11,822 nt of DNA from Alphaproteobacteria bacterium (GTDB taxonomy: Bacteria; Pseudomonadota; Alphaproteobacteria; Rhizobiales; Beijerinckiaceae). Where the stretch lies: contig RFZR01000029.1 in assembly GCA_009920595.1 (NCBI GenBank), positions 1 through 11,822 of the forward strand, given 5' to 3'. A program made the translations under genes and the position numbers. The first letter of the stretch is position 1, and every line of letters starts with the position of its first letter. This document shows, one piece after another, positions 1-7,166 of this stretch. A model generated the notes under the pieces. The model had not been told where the DNA came from and made no database searches. It was given only the letters and a program-made list of their open reading frames with translations.

Positions 1-918
1 AACCATATGAAGACCTGAAATGGATACGACATGATAAATGCCTGCGAGGCGCAAATCCTCATTCGTCTCTTCTGAAATCATCCCTCGCTTGCCCGTGATG
101 AGCGCCGCAGATACAGCACCCGCCTGCCCGCCAATCGCATTCGCAATCCGGTTTGCAAGATGATTCCGAAAACGATCAATCATCGCAACAAAATCGAAGC
201 GAAATGAAAATGTTTCATTTTTCGAAAGAATGAACGGTTTTCCCAGAAGTGACCCAACACCACCGATTTTATTGAAATAGGCATCGCGCGCGAAATCATA
301 TCCTCCGGGCCTTACAGGTCCCGGAGGTGGCAAGATGCGCACATTCGCTTTGATCTTCGCGCCCGCTTCAAAATGCGGCATACCGCCCATCGTCACACGA
401 ATAAAATTCGGTAAAGCGCCATCATACCCTTCAAGCGTGAGCGGCATGATGAGCAAACGTGCCCCCTCCGGCTTCGCATCGATTGTTTGAACAACACCCG
501 TCATCATCGCGATTGTGGTTTTTGAGATCATCGGCGCATCAACACGGAGCGTGCGCCATGTGGCCAAAGCAAAGCCCGATAAAATTGAGGCCAGCGCGAG
601 GCCCAAAAATAAAAGCTCGCGCGTGGGGCGTCGCATCGCATAAGCAATGAGAACAAAAATCGGAATGAAGCCGATGAGCGGCGCGAGGATCGAAGGCTCA
701 TCATCCGCAGCGAAATAAAGAAGCACGCCGCAGAATGTTAACGGCGCCAAAAACAAGAAAGGCCGCCGCGCATCCGTCTCGCGTGTCATGACAAGCGCAA
801 GCGCGTTTCGATACAGGATTAGGGGCTCACGCCAATTCAATCCCCATGAGGCTGGACGTGCGGATGCGATCGCCTCCGCATAGCCGCGCGTGCGCCGTGA
901 TCCGAACGGATTTTTCAC
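1..918 (-). CDS. comEC: ComEC/Rec2-family DNA uptake channel, N-terminal part (runs off left edge)
   Basis: ComEC is the inner-membrane channel that carries single-stranded DNA into the cytoplasm during natural transformation. The visible part is 306 codons open to base 1. I read it by translating the minus strand. Residues about 53-70, 77-95 and 102-119 are hydrophobic membrane segments. They are followed by a DUF4131-like soluble region ending in a PGGYDFARDAYF stretch (204-215), the family's 'PG..DF.R..' signature. The start of the competence domain follows, with LAGIYHVVSISGLHMV (291-306), the best conserved ComEC motif. The start is GTG at 918: an in-frame TAG lies two codons upstream (922-924), and an AGGA ribosome site (927-930) sits 8 bases before it. 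The gene is divergent from gltX, as in many Rhizobiales. The conserved metal-site C-terminal domain, if present, lies outside the window. Identity is firm; whether the organism is transformable is unknown. Confidence 0.88.
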   Translation of the reverse strand, partial: MKNPFGSRRTRGYAEAIASARPASWGLNWREPLILYRNALALVMTRETDARRPFLFLAPLTFCGVLLYFAADDEPSILAPLIGFIPIFVLIAYAMRRPTRELLFLGLALASILSGFALATWRTLRVDAPMISKTTIAMMTGVVQTIDAKPEGARLLIMPLTLEGYDGALPNFIRVTMGGMPHFEAGAKIKANVRILPPPGPVRPGGYDFARDAYFNKIGGVGSLLGKPFILSKNETFSFRFDFVAMIDRFRNHLANRIANAIGGQAGAVSAALITGKRGMISEETNEDLRLAGIYHVVSISGLHMV

Positions 919-1053
919 AGCCTAAATCCTGAATTGGTGAGGCGCCCCCGCCTTAACCTTCTGGACGGGAGATGCTACAGCACACGCGCCGTGGCGAAAC
1001 GAACGCCCAGTAGCAATTTATTCCGCCACACGATTTGCGTGCAGGACCTTTGA
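919..1053. other. Divergent comEC-gltX intergenic spacer
   Basis: These 135 bases separate the GTG of comEC from the ATG of gltX and must hold the promoters for both. A possible gltX promoter is TTAACC (about 953-958) followed after 17 bases by TACAGC, but it matches the sigma-70 consensus poorly and I would not rely on it. The gltX ribosome site is AGGA at 1043-1046, 7 bases before its ATG. The comEC site is AGGA on the minus strand at 927-930. I see no operator palindrome or riboswitch. Confidence 0.5.
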
Positions 1054-2529
1054 ATGACCCGTCCCGTTGTGACCCGTTTTGCCCCCTCACCCACTGGTTT
1101 TCTGCATATTGGAGGCGGCCGCACGGCATTGTTTAATTGGCTCTATGCCAAGCGCCATGGCGGAAAAATGTTATTGCGCATCGAGGACACGGATCGCGAG
1201 CGCTCAACGGATGCCGCGATCGCCGCAATTCTGGATGGGTTGAAATGGCTCGGCATTACTTGGGACGATGACGTCATCTACCAATATTCGCGAGCCGCAC
1301 GCCATCGCGAAGTGGCGTATGAGCTTCTTGCCAATGGGAAAGCCTACAAATGCTATGCGAGCACGGAAGAGCTTGAAGCCATGCGCGAGCTTGCACGCGC
1401 TGAAGGCCGCCCCATGCGCTATGATGGTCGATGGCGTGAGCTCAACGGAACCGATGCGGAAACCAAAGCCATCGCTGAGGGTCGCAAGCCAGTCATCCGA
1501 CTGAAAGCGCCTCAGGAGGGCGAGACCGTGGTGAATGACCATGTCCAAGGTCGCGTGACCTGGCAGAACAAAGACCTCGATGATCTCGTTCTGCTCCGCT
1601 CGGATGGCAATCCGACCTATATGCTCGCGGTTGTCGTCGACGATCATGATATGGGCGTAACCCACATCATCCGTGGGGACGACCATCTCACAAATGCCGC
1701 CCGCCAGACACAAATCTATCAGGCAGCGGGTTGGGATGTTCCTGAAATGGCGCATATTCCCCTGATCCACGGACCCGATGGCTCAAAGCTCTCAAAGCGC
1801 CATGGAGCGCTCGGCGTCGATGCCTATCGGGCGATGGGGTATCTGCCGGCCGCTATGCGGAATTATCTTGTGCGCCTCGGTTGGAGCCATGGTGACCAGG
1901 AATTCTTTTCAACCGAAGAAATGACAAACGCATTTGGCCTTGAAACCATCGGTCGCTCGCCCGCCCGTTTTGATTTCGCAAAGCTCGAACACATCAATGG
2001 CCATTACATGCGCGCAAGTGCCGATGAAGAGCTACTTGCCGCAATTGAAACGATATTGCCTGATGTTGGGCCTGAGCGCTCCTGGCCAAGATCGATTGAT
2101 CCCACCCTCCGTTCTAAGCTTTTGAAAGCCATGCCCGGTTTAAAAGAACGGGCGAAGACACTTTTGGAACTCTTTGATTCTGCTTATTTTTTATATGCAC
2201 AGCGACCATTAAATTTTGAACCGAAAGCCGAAGCGCTTTTGGCTGAAGGGGGACGGGAAAAGGTCGCGGCTTTGATCCCCATTCTCGAAGCCCTTACCGA
2301 ATGGACCGCATCCTCGACAGAAGCAGCCATCCGTCAATTCGCGGAAGGCACCGCAATCAAGCTCGGGCAAGCGGCGCAGCCCTTGCGCGCGGCGCTTACC
2401 GGCCGCGCAACCTCCCCGCCACTCTTCGACGTCATGGAGATTGTCGGCCGCGACGAGTGCTTGGCGAGATTAAGAGCAGCTTCAAGATTAGCCTTAAGCG
2501 TGATTGTCCCTTTCGCGCGTCTGAGCTAA
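1054..2529 (+). CDS. gltX: Glutamate-tRNA ligase (glutamyl-tRNA synthetase, class I)
   Basis: This enzyme charges tRNA-Glu with glutamate using ATP in the cytoplasm. In alphaproteobacteria a GltX commonly also mischarges tRNA-Gln for GatCAB to amidate. The protein is 491 aa, close to family length. It has the HIGH-type motif PSPTGFLHIGG (11-21), the catalytic-domain segment RIEDTDRER (42-50), a long conserved block around NPTYMLAVVVDDHDMG (186-201) and IRGDDHLTNAARQ (206-218), and the KMSKS-type loop KLSKR (245-249). The C-terminal anticodon-binding domain follows. Only one Cys (Cys100) is found where E. coli GluRS has its zinc-binding cluster, so this is a zinc-free form. The last 13 or so residues after LARLRAAS form a hydrophobic tail longer than usual. 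The start ATG has AGGA 7 bases upstream. gltA follows after 55 bases on the same strand, so they may share a transcript. Many relatives carry two gltX copies; which paralogue this is cannot be decided here. Confidence 0.96.
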   Translation: MTRPVVTRFAPSPTGFLHIGGGRTALFNWLYAKRHGGKMLLRIEDTDRERSTDAAIAAILDGLKWLGITWDDDVIYQYSRAARHREVAYELLANGKAYKCYASTEELEAMRELARAEGRPMRYDGRWRELNGTDAETKAIAEGRKPVIRLKAPQEGETVVNDHVQGRVTWQNKDLDDLVLLRSDGNPTYMLAVVVDDHDMGVTHIIRGDDHLTNAARQTQIYQAAGWDVPEMAHIPLIHGPDGSKLSKRHGALGVDAYRAMGYLPAAMRNYLVRLGWSHGDQEFFSTEEMTNAFGLETIGRSPARFDFAKLEHINGHYMRASADEELLAAIETILPDVGPERSWPRSIDPTLRSKLLKAMPGLKERAKTLLELFDSAYFLYAQRPLNFEPKAEALLAEGGREKVAALIPILEALTEWTASSTEAAIRQFAEGTAIKLGQAAQPLRAALTGRATSPPLFDVMEIVGRDECLARLRAASRLALSVIVPFARLS

Positions 2530-2572
2530 CCCAGTTCCTGAAATGAAACCCTGATTGCCCGAAAGAAGGCCA

Positions 2573-2578
2573 GAGAGG
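2573..2578 (+). promoter_or_regulatory. Ribosome binding site deciding the gltA start
   Basis: GAGAGG lies 6 bases before the ATG at 2585. An in-frame TTG at 2555 would add ten residues (Pro/Glu/Arg-rich) that are not part of the citrate synthase family and lack a comparable site, so 2585 is preferred. Confidence 0.7.
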
Positions 2579-2584
2579 TCGCCA

Positions 2585-3871
2585 ATGTCCACGCCCGTTT
2601 CCCTCAAAGTCGGCGATAAAGCCCTTGAAATGCCTGTTAAGGGCGGAACCATCGGCCCGAGTGTCGTCGATATTGGCAAGCTCTACGCCCAAACGGGTAT
2701 GTTCACCTATGATCCAGGCTTCACCTCGACAGCCAGCTGCGAGTCGAAAATCACCTATATCGATGGCGATGAAGGCGTATTGCTTTATCGCGGTTATCCA
2801 ATTGAACAGCTCGCAGAGCACGGCGATTTTCTCGAGACCTGCTATCTGCTTCTCTATGGTGAATTGCCGACACCGACACAGCGCGCAGATTTCAACTATC
2901 GCGTGACGCGCCACACGATGGTGCATGAACAAATGATGCGCTTCTTCCAAGGCTTCCGCCGTGACGCGCATCCAATGTCGGTGATGGTTGCGTCTGTCGG
3001 CGCGCTTTCTGCCTTCTATCATGACTCGATTGATATTGCGGATGAGAACCAGCGCATGATCGCGTCAATGCGCATGATCGCGAAATTCCCGACGCTCGCG
3101 GCAATGGCTTATAAATACTCGATCGGCCAGCCTTTTGTGTATCCGCAGAATGATCTCGATTACACATCGAATTTTTTGCGGATGTGTTTTGCAGTGCCTT
3201 GCGAAGAATATAAAGTGAATAAGGTGCTCTCACGCGCTTTGGATCGTATTTTCATTCTTCACGCTGATCATGAACAAAACGCCTCGACGTCAACAGTTCG
3301 TTTAGCCGGTTCATCTGGGGCCAATCCCTTTGCCTGCATTGCTGCAGGTGTTGCGTGTTTGTGGGGTCCGGCGCATGGGGGCGCAAATGAAGCAGCACTC
3401 AAAATGCTTCAGGAAATCGGATCGGTTGATCGCATTCCACATTATATCGCGCGCGCGAAAGACAAAAATGATCCCTTCCGCCTGATGGGTTTTGGTCATC
3501 GCGTTTATAAAAATTATGATCCGCGCGCAAAGATCATGCAGAAAACAACGCATGAGGTTTTGGCCGAACTTGGCATTAAGGATGATCCACTTCTCGATGT
3601 TGCGATGGAACTCGAACGCATCGCTTTGCATGATGATTATTTCATCGAGAAGAAGCTCTATCCGAATATTGATTTCTACTCGGGCATCACCTTGAAGGCG
3701 ATGGGTTTCCCAACCTCAATGTTCACCGCCCTGTTCGCTCTTGCGCGCACCGTCGGTTGGATCGCGCAATGGAAAGAAATGATTGAAGATCCAGGCCAGA
3801 AAATTGGTCGTCCGCGTCAGCTTTACACAGGCCATGCACGCCGCGATTATGTTCCGCAAAATATGCGCTGA
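2585..3871 (+). CDS. gltA: Citrate synthase (type II, TCA cycle entry)
   Basis: This enzyme condenses acetyl-CoA with oxaloacetate to give citrate, the first step of the TCA cycle. The protein is 428 aa from the ATG at 2585, matching the usual length of the Gram-negative hexameric type. The N-terminal beta domain (about 1-60) precedes the GVLLYRGYPIEQL block (64-76). Catalytic residues are visible: His264 in GPAHGGANE, His305 in GFGHRVYKN and Asp363 in NIDFYSG; His264 and His305 fall at the same numbers as in E. coli GltA. The HADHEQNASTSTVRLAGS segment (226-243) is also typical. The type II N-terminal domain suggests NADH inhibition, as is known for that class; this is inferred. It lies 55 bases after gltX and ends in a strong terminator. 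Adjacency to gltX and convergence with the lipid A cluster are common in Rhizobiales. Confidence 0.97.
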   Translation: MSTPVSLKVGDKALEMPVKGGTIGPSVVDIGKLYAQTGMFTYDPGFTSTASCESKITYIDGDEGVLLYRGYPIEQLAEHGDFLETCYLLLYGELPTPTQRADFNYRVTRHTMVHEQMMRFFQGFRRDAHPMSVMVASVGALSAFYHDSIDIADENQRMIASMRMIAKFPTLAAMAYKYSIGQPFVYPQNDLDYTSNFLRMCFAVPCEEYKVNKVLSRALDRIFILHADHEQNASTSTVRLAGSSGANPFACIAAGVACLWGPAHGGANEAALKMLQEIGSVDRIPHYIARAKDKNDPFRLMGFGHRVYKNYDPRAKIMQKTTHEVLAELGIKDDPLLDVAMELERIALHDDYFIEKKLYPNIDFYSGITLKAMGFPTSMFTALFALARTVGWIAQWKEMIEDPGQKIGRPRQLYTGHARRDYVPQNMR

Positions 3872-3892
3872 TAGATCATCAAATTATAATTC

Positions 3893-3928
3893 AAACGCTC
3901 CGCGACCAATCGCGGGGCGTTTTTATTT
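3893..3928. terminator. Rho-independent terminator of gltA, possibly bidirectional with lpxB
   Basis: A stem of about 12 bp is formed by 3893-3904 and 3911-3922, with one G-T wobble (T3899) and the loop ACCAAT (3905-3910). A T-rich run follows (TTTTTATTT, 3920-3928). In the plus direction this is a textbook terminator, 21 bases after the gltA stop. In the minus direction the hairpin begins right at the lpxB stop codon (3923-3925) and is followed by the less uniform TTTGAATTATAATTTG, so it could also end the lpxB transcript. Confidence 0.85.
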
Positions 3929-5092
3929 GATCACATAGCGAGAAACGATTTCTGCGGCTTTGACACTTGGATTGCCCTCATCGATCGCCATCAACTGATC
4001 GAGCCGATCAAAACCCTTTAGCTGCCGTCGCCGCGCCTCGGTGTCGCTCAAGAGCGGAAAAAGATCATTGGTTAAATGATCAGCATTGCACGCGCCTTGA
4101 ATACGCTCTGGCACGATGTTTTCGCCGATGATCAAATTTGCGAGCACGACGGAAGGCACGTTGATGAAATGTCGAATTTGTCCTTCGATTGCTCCCACAC
4201 GATACCCAACCGCCATGGGAACATGCGCCATCGCCAATTCAAGCGTTACAGTGCCGGACGCCGCAAGCGCGGCATAGGCTTTTCGAAACGCATGATATTT
4301 CGCCGCTTCCCCAAAGATGAGACGTGGTTTCACTGCCCACGATTTTGCTAGGTCTTCGATCTCACTCTTAAGATGGTCAACTGCGGGCAAGATCAAATCA
4401 AAATCGACTTGATGAATTTGTTTAAGCCGAGCGATTGTCTCTCCAAAGACCGGCATGAGGCGCGTGATTTCCGAACGACGACTGCCAGGCAAGACGAGTA
4501 AAATGGGCGGTTCGCTTGAACGGCGTTGCGCTTCTTCTTGAGTGGACCGAAAAAGTTCACGCCGCTCGATTAAAGGATGGCCCACATAAGTACATGGTGG
4601 ACCACCAAGCTTTTGATGTGCAACAGGCTCAAAAGGTAAAAGCGCCAATACATGATCAATATAGCCACGCATTGCTTTGGCTCGGCCCGGACGCCAAGCC
4701 CATACAGACGGGCTGACATAATCAATAACGGGAATATGCGGTAAAGCCGCTTTCACCTTCCGTGCAACGCGATGCGTAAAATCGGGGCTGTCGACAATAA
4801 TCAAACAATCAATTTTTTCTGCAATCAAACGATCAGCCGTCTCTTGAATACGACGCAGTAAAGACGGCAATCGCTTGATAACAGGAACAATGCCCATGAC
4901 CGCGATATCGGCCAGTGGAAAAAAAGATTTCATTCCTTGTGCGTGAAGCAGAGGGCCGGCGGTGCCGACAAAATCAAGGTCATAGTTTGAAAATCGCTCA
5001 CGCAGCGCCGGAAGAAGTTTAGCGCCCAACGCATCGCCCGATACCTCTCCGACGACGACGCCAAATTTCAGGTGAGGACGAGCGCCAGTCAT
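3923..5092 (-). CDS. lpxB: Lipid-A-disaccharide synthase (glycosyltransferase family 19)
   Basis: LpxB joins UDP-2,3-diacylglucosamine and lipid X (2,3-diacylglucosamine 1-phosphate) to form the tetraacyl disaccharide 1-phosphate. It acts as a peripheral enzyme on the inner face of the inner membrane. The 389 aa length is normal. Visible family blocks are GEVSGDALGA (15-24), the IIVDSPDF strand (98-105) with the conserved acidic pair, YVSPSVWAWRPGR (125-137), YVGHPLIE (169-176), LPGSRRSEI (201-209), AASGTVTLELA and SVVLANLIIGENIVPE near the C-terminus. No frame break is seen. The ATG overlaps the lpxI stop as ATGA (5089-5092). No strong ribosome site stands at the right distance (AAGG is about 12 bases off), so translation probably depends on coupling to lpxI. 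It is the last gene of the cluster, and its stop codon abuts the terminator shared with gltA. Confidence 0.96.
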   Translation of the reverse strand: MTGARPHLKFGVVVGEVSGDALGAKLLPALRERFSNYDLDFVGTAGPLLHAQGMKSFFPLADIAVMGIVPVIKRLPSLLRRIQETADRLIAEKIDCLIIVDSPDFTHRVARKVKAALPHIPVIDYVSPSVWAWRPGRAKAMRGYIDHVLALLPFEPVAHQKLGGPPCTYVGHPLIERRELFRSTQEEAQRRSSEPPILLVLPGSRRSEITRLMPVFGETIARLKQIHQVDFDLILPAVDHLKSEIEDLAKSWAVKPRLIFGEAAKYHAFRKAYAALAASGTVTLELAMAHVPMAVGYRVGAIEGQIRHFINVPSVVLANLIIGENIVPERIQGACNADHLTNDLFPLLSDTEARRRQLKGFDRLDQLMAIDEGNPSVKAAEIVSRYVIK

Positions 5093-5868
5093 AAGCGAGG
5101 CACACCTTTCAAAAACAGGCCCGCGCGATCCGCTGCTTGCACAGTCTGCGAACGTAAGAGAATGATGACTTCATTTGCAGCTATAGCAATCCCGCCAAGG
5201 CCAGCCTCATTGGCAACCTTGATCGTGCGGGGGCCAATCGCGGGCAAATCCACACGATGATCTTGCCCTTGTTTTGGGGCTTTCACGAGAATGGCGGATT
5301 TATTCTCAAGAATGACGCGACGATTTTTCTGCATGAGGCGAACGCGTTCAAGCATGGCGTCGGTGCCTTCTGGCCCTTCAATCGCAAGCACGCGACCTTC
5401 GGCAATCACAACACCCTGCCCCACATCATAAGGGCTAATCTTACGCAAAAATTCGAGAGCTGTTACAATATCGGACGCTGCCGTTTTCGTTTCAGCAACA
5501 GAGCCAATCAAACCTTCCGGCGCTAAAAGTTGCGGTGCGGCTTCATCAATTCCGATGACGGAAAACCCATTATCTTCGATCAGACGAATAACGCCTCGCA
5601 AGATGCGATCATCACCGCCACTCACGATCTTGCGCAGTTCTTCACGATTACGAAAAAAACTATAGATCGAAAGCAAAGCCATCGGGCCCGGACGCGAAAC
5701 ACCGCCACCCAAAATCACACGCTTGATTTTCCTTTCACGAAGAAGTGACAGGATTTTTTGTGGATCGAGCATATCGGCGAATGCATGTTCAAACTCATGC
5801 AAGGACTCATCGCGTCCGACAAACCCACGCAAACAAATGATGAAGGGATTTTGCTTGGCCACGATCAC
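5089..5868 (-). CDS. lpxI: UDP-2,3-diacylglucosamine pyrophosphatase LpxI, short N-terminus
   Basis: LpxI (DUF1009) hydrolyses UDP-2,3-diacylglucosamine to lipid X and UMP, replacing LpxH in alphaproteobacteria. Seen here are ILGGGVSRP (52-60), SGGDDRILRGVIRLIE (83-98), DVGQGVVIAEGRVLAIEGPEGTDAML (148-173 overall) and HRVDLPAIG (204-212). Asp207 of that last motif should match the catalytic Asp225 of Caulobacter LpxI (alignment from memory). The length is 259 aa. The usual beginning, a first strand and glycine loop of the type LIAGGGxLP plus a helix, is missing: the protein opens directly at strand 2 (FIICLRGF, 9-16). An in-frame TAA at 5905-5907 blocks extension, and no other frame carries the motif. 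The start is GTG at 5868, overlapping the lpxA stop (GTGA). A second GTG at 5862 has better spacing (6 bases) from AAGGAAGG (5869-5876) and would give 257 aa. Family assignment is firm; activity is uncertain because of the truncation. Confidence 0.9.
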   Translation of the reverse strand: MIVAKQNPFIICLRGFVGRDESLHEFEHAFADMLDPQKILSLLRERKIKRVILGGGVSRPGPMALLSIYSFFRNREELRKIVSGGDDRILRGVIRLIEDNGFSVIGIDEAAPQLLAPEGLIGSVAETKTAASDIVTALEFLRKISPYDVGQGVVIAEGRVLAIEGPEGTDAMLERVRLMQKNRRVILENKSAILVKAPKQGQDHRVDLPAIGPRTIKVANEAGLGGIAIAANEVIILLRSQTVQAADRAGLFLKGVPRL

Positions 5869-6674
5869 CCTTCCTTTGAGTCGCGCGGAGTGCAGATGGA
5901 TCGATTACCGGCTGCGCGGAGGAATTCAACAATCTCAGCAACAATAGGATCATTGGAAAAATCACCGGCTACATCTTCAATCCGTTCTTGAAGCGTACCT
6001 TCTTCAGCAAAGAGCAGCCGATAAGCGCGTCGGATTTCTTGTATCGCTTCCCGTGAAAATCCACGCCGCTTCAACCCAACCATATTTAGACCGGCAAGAT
6101 GCGCTCGATTGCCGAGCGCAATGCCATAAGGAATGACGTCATTCTCAACGCCTGATAACCCACCGATAAAGGCATGAGCCCCGATGCGGCAGAATTGATG
6201 CACTGCCGCGCCACCACCCAAAATTGCATAATCACCAACATGACAATGACCTGCAAGCATCACATTATTGGAAAAGATAACGTGATTGCCGACATGACAA
6301 TCATGCGCGACGTGTGAATTCGCAAGAAAGGTTGAATGATTACCAATACGCGTCACCAAGCCGCCACCTTCGGTGCCTGGATTCATGGTAACGCCTTCAC
6401 GGATCAAGCAATGAGATCCAATTTCAAGAACTGAGTCCTCACCACGAAATTTCAAATCCTGCGGAATATGCCCGATCGAAGCGAAGGGAAATATTTTTGC
6501 CTCCGCTCCAATCCTTGTGCGTCCGGCAAGTGATACATGGCTGATCAATTCGGAATGATCGCCCAATTCGACATGAGGCCCAATGGCGCAAAATGGTCCA
6601 ATTTTCACGCCCACACCGAGCTTTGCAGCAGGATCAACAACGGAAAGCGGATGGATCTGAATTTCAACTGACAT
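5865..6674 (-). CDS. lpxA: Acyl-ACP--UDP-N-acetylglucosamine O-acyltransferase
   Basis: LpxA starts lipid A synthesis by moving a 3-hydroxyacyl chain from ACP to the 3-OH of UDP-GlcNAc in the cytoplasm. The 269 aa protein is mostly left-handed beta-helix hexapeptide repeats (about 8-190) with a helical C-terminal domain. The catalytic His124 lies in NSHVAHDCHVGN (E. coli His125). AVHQFCRIGAH (157-167) and the ALGNRAHLAGLN segment (187-198) are also typical. Gly172 aligns with E. coli Gly173, the acyl-chain ruler, which suggests a long (C14-like) hydroxyacyl donor rather than C10; this is inference. Start choice: TTG 6680, ATG 6677 and ATG 6674 are in a row, and GAGG (6681-6684) is 6 bases from the ATG at 6674, so I use that one. 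The end overlaps lpxI by 4 bases. No lesion is seen. Confidence 0.96.
   Translation of the reverse strand: MSVEIQIHPLSVVDPAAKLGVGVKIGPFCAIGPHVELGDHSELISHVSLAGRTRIGAEAKIFPFASIGHIPQDLKFRGEDSVLEIGSHCLIREGVTMNPGTEGGGLVTRIGNHSTFLANSHVAHDCHVGNHVIFSNNVMLAGHCHVGDYAILGGGAAVHQFCRIGAHAFIGGLSGVENDVIPYGIALGNRAHLAGLNMVGLKRRGFSREAIQEIRRAYRLLFAEEGTLQERIEDVAGDFSNDPIVAEIVEFLRAAGNRSICTPRDSKEG
5869..5876 (-). promoter_or_regulatory. Ribosome binding site between two possible GTG starts of lpxI
   Basis: AAGGAAGG on the minus strand ends immediately before the GTG at 5868 and 6 bases before the GTG at 5862. Spacing favours the inner GTG, whereas the overlap with the lpxA stop favours the outer one. Both give nearly the same protein, and both lack the family's N-terminal loop. 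Confidence 0.55.
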
Positions 6675-6682
6675 CATCAACC

Positions 6683-7141
6683 TCAGCTCACAAGCATCGC
6701 GCTGATTTCAGCTTCGCAAGCGACCTGACCCGCAACTTTTGCCTCACCTCTGAACCACCACATATTCGCACGCTGCTTCATCTTCGTAAGATGATATTCA
6801 ACCACATCACCAGGCCCAACTGGCTTTCTGAATTTTGCATTATCAATCGTCATAAAATAAACGATCTTAGGGGCTTTATCGCCTTTTGAAGCGACACAAA
6901 GGGCCCCCGCCGTTTGCGCCATTCCTTCAATCAACATAACGCCAGGCATCACGGGACGTCCCGGAAAATGACCATTGAATTGCGGTTCATTGAAGGTGAC
7001 GTTTTTTATGCCGATACATGACTCATCACCATTCATCTCGATAATTTTATCGACAAGAAGGAACGGATAACGATGCGGCAATAATTCAAGAATGCGTAAG
7101 ATATCCGCAGTTCCCAATTCCTTTTTTGCTACATCCGTCAT
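6683..7141 (-). CDS. fabZ: 3-hydroxyacyl-[acyl-carrier-protein] dehydratase FabZ
   Basis: FabZ removes water from 3-hydroxyacyl-ACP to give trans-2-enoyl-ACP in type II fatty acid synthesis. It draws on the same 3-hydroxyacyl-ACP pool used by LpxA and LpxD, which explains its place between them. The protein is 152 aa, a normal single hot-dog fold. LPHRYPFLLVDKI (21-33) and NGHFPGRPVMPGVMLIEGMAQ (56-76 overall) carry the catalytic His58 and Glu72. The ATG at 7141 has an AAGGAG ribosome site (7150-7155) 8 bases upstream. It follows lpxD by about 25-32 bases, and its stop is only 8 bases before the lpxA ATG, so coupling is likely. Confidence 0.97.
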   Translation of the reverse strand: MTDVAKKELGTADILRILELLPHRYPFLLVDKIIEMNGDESCIGIKNVTFNEPQFNGHFPGRPVMPGVMLIEGMAQTAGALCVASKGDKAPKIVYFMTIDNAKFRKPVGPGDVVEYHLTKMKQRANMWWFRGEAKVAGQVACEAEISAMLVS

Positions 7142-7166
7142 TTTGACTGCTCCTTAATTCTTTTTT

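Noticed and set aside
459..650. Open plus-strand frame of 63 codons on the left side
   Set aside because: It lies inside the minus-strand comEC coding region, which has clear family motifs; the product resembles nothing and has no ribosome site.
1010..1020. GAAC in the comEC-gltX spacer as half of an alphaproteobacterial LexA box (GAAC-N7-GTTC)
   Set aside because: No GTTC half-site follows at the required spacing.
2555..2584. TTG start that would add ten residues to citrate synthase
   Set aside because: The family starts at the MSTPVSLKVG-like segment and the ATG at 2585 has a good GAGAGG site.
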